DNA from: Ignavibacteria bacterium
GTDB taxonomy: Bacteria; Bacteroidota; Ignavibacteria; Kapaibacteriales; Kapaibacteriaceae
Direction of reading: 5' to 3'
Assembly (NCBI GenBank): GCA_015709655.1
Contig: CP054181.1
Coordinates: forward strand, 2,290,207-2,354,206
DNA length: 64,000 nucleotides
The translations under genes and the position numbers were made by a program. Shown in pieces: positions 53,883 through 62,437 of the stretch; positions within the stretch are counted from its first letter, which is position 1; every line of letters starts with the position of its first letter. The notes beneath the pieces were generated by a model. The model was not told where the DNA came from, did no database searches, and saw nothing but the letters and a program-made list of their open reading frames with translations.

Positions 53883-55010
53883 TTAGTGCGCTGCCAGTGC
53901 CTGAGCCCCCTTTACAACAACTTCGTGTGTTGTGTCTAACCCATCACCTTTCACTTCTACGTAACCATTTGCTCTACTACCAACCGTGACTATAACCATC
54001 TTGTACCGACCCGGCGAATCTTGTACATACACCCATGATTTCCCTCCGGACTGAATTAGTGCCGATTCGGGAACCGTGAGAGCTTCGTGTGGATCGGTGG
54101 CGATGGTTGCCGTTATCGTTCTTCCGGGGCGAAGGGTGGGGTCTAGACTATCAAGATGACCGTGGACCGATACGGTCTTATCGGTACTAATTTCAGATCC
54201 AATCAGGTGGATGTGTCCGCTACGCTGGCGTTGCTCACCACTTAACACAACAGTAAAGGTTTGCCCTTGGTGCAGTTGCGGCACATCGCGCTCAAACACT
54301 TGCAACTCGGCATGAATATGGCTGGGATCCACCAGTTCGAGCACTTTACCATTTGGCTCTACGGCGGTACCTATGTTTACATTGAGTGTTGTAACGTAAC
54401 CGCTGAAAGGGGCTGTAAGCGAGATCTGACGTGAGATCCTTTCAGGTGTTAACGTGGTTGCATCTATACCAATCAAAGCAAGACGTTCGGCCAATGCTTT
54501 CTTCCTGATTCGTAATACGGATGCCTGAGTTCCGGCCTGTTCCAGGCTCTTACGTGCATTCACGTTATCAGCAGCTAAAGTTTGCTGACGTGTTAAGTCT
54601 AGTTCAGCCTGCTCTGTTTGTGCTTTAGTAGTAAGATATTCTTCTTGAAGTGTTATAAACTCCGGGTTTTCCAAGATCACTAATACCTGCCCCTTATGAA
54701 CTTGTTCACCAGGGATAATAGTAGTCTTTTTTACAATACCTCCAAGTATAGCATGGATGCTGATTAGATTTTGAGGTGGCACTTCTAATATACCGTGGAC
54801 CAGTAAAGGTGTAAACATCATTTTAAAAGACGGCATAGCCGTTTCGATGCCGGCTGCATGGACCTGTGCCGATGTAAGGTCAATGCCGGAGTTAGTACCA
54901 ACGGCAGGGCCTGCATGGTCGTGACCATGGTTGTCAGCGGGAGTGTCGTTGTTAGTGCACGAGATGAATAGTACAGCGATTGCTATTGTTAAAATATAAT
55001 GGCGTATCAT
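53883..55010 (-). CDS. czcB: Periplasmic membrane-fusion (adaptor) lipoprotein of a heavy-metal RND efflux system
   Basis: 375 aa. Lipoprotein signal YILTIAIAVLFISC, then a His/Asp-rich stretch DNHGHDHAGP that could bind metal ions. The HlyD/CusB adaptor parts follow: barrel-sandwich (IHAILGGIVKKTTIIPGEQVHKGQVLV), helical hairpin (about 120-180), and SLTAPFSGYVTTLNVNIGTAVEPNG. Its ATG overlaps the TAA of the RND gene by one base (TAATG), so they are coupled. By context it links the inner-membrane pump to the outer channel. CzcB versus CusB cannot be settled from sequence. Confidence 0.88.
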   Translation of the reverse strand: MIRHYILTIAIAVLFISCTNNDTPADNHGHDHAGPAVGTNSGIDLTSAQVHAAGIETAMPSFKMMFTPLLVHGILEVPPQNLISIHAILGGIVKKTTIIPGEQVHKGQVLVILENPEFITLQEEYLTTKAQTEQAELDLTRQQTLAADNVNARKSLEQAGTQASVLRIRKKALAERLALIGIDATTLTPERISRQISLTAPFSGYVTTLNVNIGTAVEPNGKVLELVDPSHIHAELQVFERDVPQLHQGQTFTVVLSGEQRQRSGHIHLIGSEISTDKTVSVHGHLDSLDPTLRPGRTITATIATDPHEALTVPESALIQSGGKSWVYVQDSPGRYKMVIVTVGSRANGYVEVKGDGLDTTHEVVVKGAQALAAH

Positions 55011-58000
55011 TAGTTGCGTCCTGTTAGTAATTCAAGTTGTAACACGGCATCGTTATACTCCAGAATAGAGGATAGCCTGTTAATGTTAATTGTTAGAGCG
55101 CGCTGAAGACTTTGTTGCAACTCCAGCCAGTCGATCTCACCATGTTGATAGGCTTGATACCCTTGTGTTTCGAGGGTTGTGCTTTCGGTGCGAGCAGTGC
55201 CCTGATAAAATGCCACAACAGAGGCGAGAGCAACGATATTGTTTCGAATCTTCAAACATTCGAATTCCGCATTGGTTATCGATCGTTCTGCCTCGGTGTG
55301 AGCAAGTTGCAGATCGAGGTCTGCCTGTTGTTTCCGTGCTTGCTCCGGACTATACCACAGCGGCACTTCAATACCTATGTTGAGCGTATGGAAACGGTCG
55401 GTTGAAGTTGCAATCTGTCCGCTGTGTAATGGTATCCCTATCATTGATTGGTTGGTATATCCTATCAGGATACTTGGCAGGAGCCATTCGGAAAGTGCGT
55501 CTGATTTTGCCTGTGCTGTTCGAATACGCTGTAGGTAGCGTGTTTTGGCAAGCTCAGAAAGAGTAGTGTCGGCAGGTTGAGACCGCTGCTGTAGTACTGA
55601 ATCCACAATGGTAATACGTTCTCCTCCGCACAGTACCTGTAATTGAGTTTCAAGGTTCTGCAGTTGCATTGACGTTTGTTGTTCACGAGCGCGCAATTCC
55701 AGAAGCTGGCTTTGCTGGTGAACTACCTCTAACTGAGTAGCTTCACCGGTGCGCTGTCGTAACTCTGCTGCCAGTACGCTGCGTGTATACAGACTATCCA
55801 GGTGACGGTATAGCGATATCAGCTCGCGTGTAAATGCGATTCTGTCCATGGTGCGCTCCAGCTCGATTGTAACTGTTCTACGCGTCCATTGTTCACCGAT
55901 CCGAGCTTCGGCAGCCTGCTCAGTAAATAGTTTTACTGTACGATTTAGCTTGCCTGGCCATGGAATACTTTGATGTACACTAAATGAATTATCAAATTCA
56001 AAACTATTCATCTGTCCGGCACTCCATGAAAGTGTTGTTGGCCCGATATCCAATGCTGCTCCCCTTAACCGGTCGGCCTGAAGAGCCTTGCTTGCTGCAA
56101 TGATAACATCCAGGTTGGTGTTCATTGCACGTGCCCGCACTTCGCTGCGGCTGAGTATTGTTGGCTGTGAATATGCTACTGTTGGTATCAATGTTAGCAG
56201 TAGTATGGCCAAGGTACCGATCTTAGATGTTTTCTGGCGTTCTGTTCTACGTTTATAGATTACGTGATACAGGGCAGGAAGAACAACAAGTGTGAGTAAG
56301 GTGCTGGTAATCAGCCCGCCGATAACTACGGTTGCCAATGGCCGTTGTACTTCGGCACCGTCACTGGTGCTAAGTGCCATTGGCAAGAAGCCGAGCGAGG
56401 CAACAAGTGCAGTCATCACAACAGGACGAAGCCGTGCCGTTGTACCCCGAACTACCACGGAAAGGATAGAAGAATTGCCGCACGTACGGATTTTTCGAAA
56501 TGCTGCCAAAAGCACTATGCCGTTTAGAACGGCTACGCCAAACAATGCAATAAAGCCAACGCCGGCAGAAATGCTAAATGGCATCCCCCGCAGTTCTAAT
56601 GCTGCGACACCGCCTATAGCCGAGAGTGGGATAGCAGTAAATACCATGATAGTTTCCGTAACACTATGAAACGTAAGGTATAGTAAGAAAAGAATCAGCA
56701 GCATTGAGGCCGGAACAGCAATAAGCAAACGGGCAGATGCATGTTGAAGGTTTTCAAATTGCCCGCCATACTGAATTTCGTATCCGGCTGGGAGAGACAA
56801 ACCGGCAAGATGCTGTTGTGCTTCTGTTACAATGGTGTTCACGTCACGGTCACGAACATTAAAACCAATTACTATCCTGCGTCTTCCATCTTCACGCTGT
56901 ATTTGGTTGGGACCGTCGGCATAATCAATTCGAGCTACCTGAGGCAGTGGTATCAATGTGCCGGAAGAAGAATTAACGGTAAGGCGTTCCATGTCGGCAA
57001 TCGATGTTCTGTCTGTTTGATTCAATCGTACCACTATATCAAAGCGTCGTTCGGATTCGTAATACTGTCCGGCAACTTCACCAGCGAATGCAGCTCGTAC
57101 AGTTGTATTGATATCGTCGACCGAAACGCCAAGCATCGCGCATGCTTCACGGTCTGCTTTAACAACGATTTGCGGTAATCCTTCTACCGGCTCGATATAC
57201 AGGTCGGCAACGCCGGGGATATGAGAAACGCTGTCGCCAACCTTTGCCGCGAGAGCGGCAAGAGTCTGCATATCATCGCCGAATATTTTTAATACAACAT
57301 CCTGACGTGCACCAGTAATGAGTTCATTAAAACGCATCTGAATAGGCTGTTGAAATCCAAATAGCACTCCTGGAATTTCTTGTAAAGCACGCTGCATAGT
57401 GTCGGCAAGGGCCTCGCGAGTATGCGCTGTAGTCCATTCTTTGCGTGGTTTTAACATCACCATAAGGTCGCAAGCTTCCAGAGGCATCGGATCGAGGGGA
57501 ATTTCGGTTGTTCCAATCTTACCTACCACGCTGCGCACTTCTGGGAACCGTTCTTGCAGGATGCGTGCCGCTTTGTGCGTTACCTGAACTGTTTGAGTAA
57601 GTGAACTGCCCGTGGGCAAACGAACCTCTACTGCAAAGTCGCCCTCGGCCAGAGTGGGAATAAACTCACTTCCCATAGACATAAAGCCGGCGGCGGCAGC
57701 TACAAGTAAAGCTACGGCTCCGGTAAGGAGAGCAGCTGTTCTTCTAAGCGCAAACCTGCGAAGTGGCACGTAGAGTCGCAGAATACCGTTCATTATCCGG
57801 TCTGCCATTGTGCGACCACTGTATTTATAGTTACGTAAGAGCAGTGCCGAAATCATAGGCACGTATGTTAAGCTTAGAATAAAGGCACCGATGATAGCAA
57901 ACATTACTGTTTGAGCCATTGGTACAAACATTTTCCCTTCGATACCAACAAGAGTTAGTAGTGGCAGGTACACAATCAGAATAACACCCTCGCCAAAGGC

Positions 58001-59338
58001 AGCATTTCGCCGAATCTCCTGTACTGCATCTCGAATAACACCAACAGCGTGGTCGCGCGAACGAATACGAACGCCACTCAGGATGTGAAGCACATGCTCG
58101 ACAATAATCACAGCTCCATCTACGATTAGACCAAAATCAATGGCACCAAGCGACATTAGATTACCCGAAACGCCAAATACATTCATAAGACCAATTGCAA
58201 ACAACATGCTCAGCGGTATCACACTGGCTACGATCATGCCGGCACGAAGGTTGCCAAGCAGTAAAACCAGAATAAAAATTACTATCAGTGCGCCTTCTGT
58301 AAGATTTGTTGCCACGGTATGAATCGTGCGTTGAACCAGGTGAGACCGGTCAAGGTAAGGGACAATAGTAATTCCTGGCGGTAACATGTTTTCGATCTCT
58401 GCAGTGCGCTTTTTAACATGCTCAATTACCTGCGAGCTGTTAGCCCCTTTCAGCATATACACAATACCGCCAACACCCTCGGTAGAGTCACCAACGGTTA
58501 AAGCGCCATACCGGACGGCTGAACCATCATGTACAGTGGCAATATCACGTACAAGAAGCGGAAGGCCCTTAGTAGTACTTTTAAGAACAATGTTTTCAAT
58601 GTCGGCAGCTGAGCGTACCAGTCCTTCGGTACGGATAAAGGCAACGCGTTCACCGCGTTCGATATAGGCACCGCCCGAGTTGCCACTATTTTGTTGAATT
58701 TTCTCCAAAACATCAGCTACGCTTAGTTGGTATGCAGCCAAACGTTCAGGAACAACAGCAATTTCTATTTGGCGAAGGAATCCGCCAAAACTTGCTACAT
58801 CTGCAACTCCCTCAGTACCCAGCAGATTGCGCCGAACAATCCAGTCGTGCAGAGTACGCAACATCATAGGTGTATATTCACTTTTATGACTATTGTCGAC
58901 CTCTAGTGTATACTGGTAGATTTCGCCTAACCCGGTGGTGATAGGCATCATGGCAGGCACGCCCATTCCCGAGGGGATGTCGTGCTGTGCCTCGATAAGC
59001 CGTTGATCCACTTGTGCACGTGCCCAATAGAGATCTACGTTGTCCTTGAACACGAGAGTAATAACACTCAGTCCAAAACGAGAAATGGATCGGCGCTCAA
59101 CGATACCATCAATTGTGGCCATCGTTTGTTCGATTGGAACAGTAATCAGACGCTCAATTTCTTGTGGTGCTAGTGCGGGTGAGAGCGTAACAATCTGCAC
59201 CTGGTTATTGGTAATATCCGGAACCGCATCAATGGGCAAGGCCGAAAAACTAACAATGCCCCAAATACACAGTGCAAGAACACCGATGCCTATTATTAAA
59301 GGGTTGGCAACCGAGAATGCAATAATTCGGTTAAACAT
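55010..59338 (-). CDS. czcA: Heavy-metal efflux RND pump fused to a TolC-like outer-membrane channel
   Basis: 1442 aa from ATG 59338 (MFNRIIAFSVANPL); the frame opens at TTG 59350. Residues 1 to about 1030 are an HME-type RND transporter: LPIDAVPDITNNQVQIVT near the start, AIDFGLIVDGAVIIVEH in TM4 (the HME proton-path DFG..DGA), then the pore domain and second TM set (PFSISAGVGFIALFGVAVLNG, TTARLRPVVMTALVASLGF). From about 1045 a second signal-peptide-like segment (LAILLLTLIPTVAYSQ) leads into an OEP/TolC-like helical protein (RSEVRARAMNTNLDVIIAA ... ELLTGRN). Such fusions occur in Bacteroidota; the two halves belong to different membranes, so processing is expected. Confidence 0.9.
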   Translation of the reverse strand: MFNRIIAFSVANPLIIGIGVLALCIWGIVSFSALPIDAVPDITNNQVQIVTLSPALAPQEIERLITVPIEQTMATIDGIVERRSISRFGLSVITLVFKDNVDLYWARAQVDQRLIEAQHDIPSGMGVPAMMPITTGLGEIYQYTLEVDNSHKSEYTPMMLRTLHDWIVRRNLLGTEGVADVASFGGFLRQIEIAVVPERLAAYQLSVADVLEKIQQNSGNSGGAYIERGERVAFIRTEGLVRSAADIENIVLKSTTKGLPLLVRDIATVHDGSAVRYGALTVGDSTEGVGGIVYMLKGANSSQVIEHVKKRTAEIENMLPPGITIVPYLDRSHLVQRTIHTVATNLTEGALIVIFILVLLLGNLRAGMIVASVIPLSMLFAIGLMNVFGVSGNLMSLGAIDFGLIVDGAVIIVEHVLHILSGVRIRSRDHAVGVIRDAVQEIRRNAAFGEGVILIVYLPLLTLVGIEGKMFVPMAQTVMFAIIGAFILSLTYVPMISALLLRNYKYSGRTMADRIMNGILRLYVPLRRFALRRTAALLTGAVALLVAAAAGFMSMGSEFIPTLAEGDFAVEVRLPTGSSLTQTVQVTHKAARILQERFPEVRSVVGKIGTTEIPLDPMPLEACDLMVMLKPRKEWTTAHTREALADTMQRALQEIPGVLFGFQQPIQMRFNELITGARQDVVLKIFGDDMQTLAALAAKVGDSVSHIPGVADLYIEPVEGLPQIVVKADREACAMLGVSVDDINTTVRAAFAGEVAGQYYESERRFDIVVRLNQTDRTSIADMERLTVNSSSGTLIPLPQVARIDYADGPNQIQREDGRRRIVIGFNVRDRDVNTIVTEAQQHLAGLSLPAGYEIQYGGQFENLQHASARLLIAVPASMLLILFLLYLTFHSVTETIMVFTAIPLSAIGGVAALELRGMPFSISAGVGFIALFGVAVLNGIVLLAAFRKIRTCGNSSILSVVVRGTTARLRPVVMTALVASLGFLPMALSTSDGAEVQRPLATVVIGGLITSTLLTLVVLPALYHVIYKRRTERQKTSKIGTLAILLLTLIPTVAYSQPTILSRSEVRARAMNTNLDVIIAASKALQADRLRGAALDIGPTTLSWSAGQMNSFEFDNSFSVHQSIPWPGKLNRTVKLFTEQAAEARIGEQWTRRTVTIELERTMDRIAFTRELISLYRHLDSLYTRSVLAAELRQRTGEATQLEVVHQQSQLLELRAREQQTSMQLQNLETQLQVLCGGERITIVDSVLQQRSQPADTTLSELAKTRYLQRIRTAQAKSDALSEWLLPSILIGYTNQSMIGIPLHSGQIATSTDRFHTLNIGIEVPLWYSPEQARKQQADLDLQLAHTEAERSITNAEFECLKIRNNIVALASVVAFYQGTARTESTTLETQGYQAYQHGEIDWLELQQSLQRALTININRLSSILEYNDAVLQLELLTGRN

Positions 59339-59381
59339 AAAATCGCCCAAAAGTGGTGAATGAAACTATTTACGGAACAGT

Positions 59382-59750
59382 TCAAGCACGGGGCGGCTGA
59401 AAAACAGAGTCAGATCGGTGTGATGTGCCCTTTTGATTTTCGGGCAGCATAGTACGGACGATATTAACAGGGGGCTCTGTATTGGTACTTTGCAGGTGAG
59501 CTATATATACGATGGGTGCTGCCTGGCAGTGACTGCAACCATGAAATGGCAGTTGATCGTGCTCTGCATCCTTGTGGCTTTTTGAACCATAATGATCCAC
59601 TAGGAATTGCAGAAACGGTAGGTTGTGCTCGCCATGAACCTGAATGTGATGATGGTAGTGTTGAATTACAGCCGCAACATGCTCAAACTCGGGAAGGCCG
59701 TTACCCGGTATAAGTAGCACTGTCAACAATATGATTAACACTTTCCGCAT
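59382..59750 (-). CDS. Small secreted His-rich protein, first gene of the metal-efflux operon
   Basis: 122 aa from ATG 59750. Signal peptide MRKVLIILLTVLLIPGNG, then a mature region with clusters of potential metal ligands: VIQHYHHHIQVHGEHN, SKSHKDAEHD and FHGCSHC. It lies 43 bp upstream of the RND gene on the same strand. Small His-rich proteins of this kind often head czc/cus operons in this phylum. Metal binding is inferred from composition and position; no family name is claimed. Confidence 0.75.
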   Translation of the reverse strand: MRKVLIILLTVLLIPGNGLPEFEHVAAVIQHYHHHIQVHGEHNLPFLQFLVDHYGSKSHKDAEHDQLPFHGCSHCQAAPIVYIAHLQSTNTEPPVNIVRTMLPENQKGTSHRSDSVFQPPRA

Positions 59751-59768
59751 CACAGCAAAAATACGCAA

Positions 59769-60036
59769 TGTGTGTAGAAACGATTACGTAAGCCGTTTCG
59801 CTTTTTGTTTCCGGATTTCTTATGCATGGCCAACAACGTCTTACTTATGAATTTTAATTCAGTGATGCCCTATAAAGCTAGATTGCGAAGCATCCAGATA
59901 ACGACCATCTTCATCGACAAACCGCAATGAACATTCTAAAATCAGAAAGTAGTCACGAACACTATAGATGGTACGTTACAGTTATTGCACACCATAATTA
60001 CTGGTAGTGTTCAAACGGGGTGGTTCTTTTTACTCT
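59769..60036. other. Divergent intergenic region (metal operon / TSUP)
   Basis: 268 bp, AT-rich, between the His-rich gene (minus) and the TSUP gene (plus). Promoters for both must be here. No clear operator palindrome, terminator or small gene was seen. Confidence 0.4.
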
Positions 60037-60351
60037 ATGGCACAAAACGTAATATTTCTGTTCGTTGGCACGGTTCTAGCGTTTTGGATAAGTGCAATAT
60101 GTGGTGGGGGCGCAAGCCTGATAATGCTGCCGGCACTTAATCTGGTGCTACCGGTTTCGGTAATTCCATTTTCGCTAACAGTTGGCACAGTATCGAGTTC
60201 AATTTCCAGAATTGTAGTATTTAAAAAGAACATCAACTGGAAGATATTCTTGTGGTTTGTACCATTCTCAATACCTACTGTTCTAGTTGGTGCTTTCCTG
60301 ATTAAATATATAGATCCGCTCTATCTACAACTACTGGTGGCACTAATTTAA
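60037..60351 (+). pseudogene. N-terminal half of a TauE/SafE (TSUP) permease, ends at in-frame TAA
   Basis: 104 codons from ATG 60037 (an upstream GTG 60007 is possible). It has about three TM segments and the TSUP signature ISAICGGGASLIMLPAL followed by VSVIPFSLTVGTVSSS. The frame stops at TAA 60349-60351, directly after LQLLVALI, in the middle of a TM helix. The same frame goes on to 61065. Family members have about 8 TM helices in two homologous halves, so a product ending here would lack the second half. Confidence 0.65.
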
Positions 60352-61065
60352 ATTACTAATGTCCCTCAGTTGCTAAAATCAAGAAAAAAACGGCACGCCG
60401 AGGAGAAACCTTATCCTAGGTGGGTGCTTGCAGTGGTGGGGTTCTTTGCAGGCTTCGTATCGGGGATTACAGGTGCAATTGGGTTGCTATTTAACAGGTT
60501 CTATCTTAAATATGGGCTAACAAAAGAAGAGATTGTTGCTACCAGAGCTGCTAACGAGGTTTCACTCCATGTGATAAAATTAGCTATGTATATTGCATTG
60601 GGTTTGTACTCTCAAACTGCATCGTGGCTGGGTCTTACAATCGCCGTAGGGGCAGTGCTATCGGCATACACGGTAAAATTCATCCTACCGCATTTAAGTG
60701 ACTTTGTATTCCGCAAAATTGGGTACGGGGCTATGGTGCTTTCGGGAGTTGTTCTACTGGGGAGCACATCGGCGCAGATAATCCGGCAGGATCATATTTC
60801 TGTATCAGAGAATGCTCTAAATGAAACTACGATGAAATGGCGCAAGAGCAGTTTTGTCCTGGAGTTTGCAATAGATGACGGGTTGGAAGTAGAACGTCCT
60901 ATTCAACCGAATGAATTACCATACACTCTGCGCGTAAAATACGACTCGCTGCGTGGCACGTACGATACAATCGAACTTGAAAAGGTGTTTAAAATAGGTG
61001 AACATCCCGCATATGAATTTTACTGTTACAAAAACCATGAGCTCACAAAGTTGGATTTTGAATGA
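60352..61065 (+). pseudogene. C-terminal half of the TauE/SafE permease plus unusual 90-residue extension
   Basis: Continues in frame after the TAA: ITNVPQLLKSRKKRHAEEK, then four TM helices with the second TSUP repeat (GFFAGFVSGITGAIGLLFNRF, ATRAANEVSLHVIKLAMYIALG). After the last TM (MVLSGVVLLGS) comes a soluble tail of about 90 residues (KWRKSSFVLEFAIDDGLE ... EHPAYEFYCYKNHELTKLDF) not typical of the family. The only internal start would be TTG 60370 with no ribosome site. Either one broken gene or a split transporter. Confidence 0.6.
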
Positions 61066-61198
61066 GTGGGAACTACCGGTGGAATCCGGATATTGTGATA
61101 ATAGAAAAACTACTATAACAAATCGAATTATCAAAGCTAATGTAATCAAGGCATGATATCCCCGTATATTGTCGTTTCACTTGCAGTCCGGAGTTATC

Positions 61199-62329
61199 AT
61201 GGAAATCAATAGTAAGAAGCTGGAGCGAACAACCCGGCTTGTGAATTACGTCATCACGGCTGTCCTGTGCCTATTTCTGATACTCCTATCCGACAAAATC
61301 CTTGATGATTTGGGCGGTGCAGTTCCGCACCCAGGGTGGAGTGATTATGCCAACCCTGGGGCTTTGGCAAACATTCGCAGTGAACTGAAAAAGGAGCAGC
61401 AGACCATTGAAGAACTTGACTCTAAAATGTCTGTGATTTCACGGACAATTGCGACTGCACAGAAAAATTACGCGAGTGAAAAAAACTCATTCGATAATTG
61501 GGTTCGGGCACGCACTACTCTGGGGTCGCCAACCGAAGATCATGAGGTTACGGAAAGAGCAAAAAAACTTGATGACTATTACCGGGTTGAACAGTCATGG
61601 AATACTGAGCTGAGCAGACTGCAATCGCTCCGGGACGATGCCGGAGTACGGCTGAAAAAGCTGAAAGCACGGCAATCTGCAATAGAACAGCGGATAACAG
61701 ATCGGTACAAGACAGCCTATCGGTACTTCGAGCTGGAGGTGTTTATCATTCGGCTTCTGTTTGTGGGACCGATTTTAGGCCTGGGCTTATACTTCTTCAT
61801 GAAAAAGCGGGGCAGTAAGTTTCGGCCGCTCTACCTTGGCTTTTCGTGGTACGCTGTGTATGCGTTCTTTTTTGGCTTAGTCCCGTATATGCCCAGCTAC
61901 GGCGGGTATGTTCGCTATTCCGTCGGCGTTTTTCTTACGGCGGGGATAGGTTACTATGCGATACAGCGAATCCGGTTGTATAATGAGAAAAAGCGTGCTG
62001 AGCTACAAATATCAACAAAGGAAAGAGCCGGCAGAATACAGTCGTCAACGGCAGAAAAATCGCTGGAGCACCATGTATGCCCGTCGTGCGGGAAAGACTT
62101 TCTTCCTAAAAAATGGGAGCATCCACCAATGGTTACACAGCCTCAGGATACCGTGAAGCAGGCAACGGACTACTGCCGGTACTGCGGCCTGGAGTTATTT
62201 GCATGCTGTGAACGGTGTGGACAAAAAAACTTCGTCCACCTACCATTCTGCGCAAAGTGTGGACATCAAACAGGCATTGGTACAACGGCTCATCCCGGTC
62301 AGCACGGCACCATGCCTGAAGCCCCCTGA
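61199..62329 (+). CDS. Membrane protein with coiled coil and C-terminal zinc ribbons
   Basis: 376 aa from ATG 61199 (GGAG 6 bases upstream; the frame opens at 61169). TM1 at about 16-34 (YVITAVLCLFLILLSDK), then a coiled-coil (about 60-170, ELKKEQQTIEELDSKM ... RLKKLKARQSAIEQRITDR) with probable extracytoplasmic location. Three TM segments follow (IRLLFVGPILGLGLYFFM and two more). The cytoplasmic tail carries two or three zinc ribbons: CPSCGKDF, then CRYCGLELFACCERCGQ and CAKCGHQTG. No family recognised. Zinc binding is likely; function unknown. Confidence 0.78.
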   Translation: MEINSKKLERTTRLVNYVITAVLCLFLILLSDKILDDLGGAVPHPGWSDYANPGALANIRSELKKEQQTIEELDSKMSVISRTIATAQKNYASEKNSFDNWVRARTTLGSPTEDHEVTERAKKLDDYYRVEQSWNTELSRLQSLRDDAGVRLKKLKARQSAIEQRITDRYKTAYRYFELEVFIIRLLFVGPILGLGLYFFMKKRGSKFRPLYLGFSWYAVYAFFFGLVPYMPSYGGYVRYSVGVFLTAGIGYYAIQRIRLYNEKKRAELQISTKERAGRIQSSTAEKSLEHHVCPSCGKDFLPKKWEHPPMVTQPQDTVKQATDYCRYCGLELFACCERCGQKNFVHLPFCAKCGHQTGIGTTAHPGQHGTMPEAP

Positions 62330-62437
62330 TACGATATTCCCGGTACTAAACAATGCTTCAGGGCTTGCAGCAGGTGCACCGTTGCCATCAGCAAAAAGAA
62401 AATTCTACATGCGTATGCGGCGTAACCCGGTTCGATG

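Noticed and set aside
27991..60351. Genome-wide reassignment of TAA to a sense codon
   Set aside because: TAA is the natural end of many intact genes here, including rpoD, glyS, trmD, ilvE, recG and queE, at the expected family lengths.
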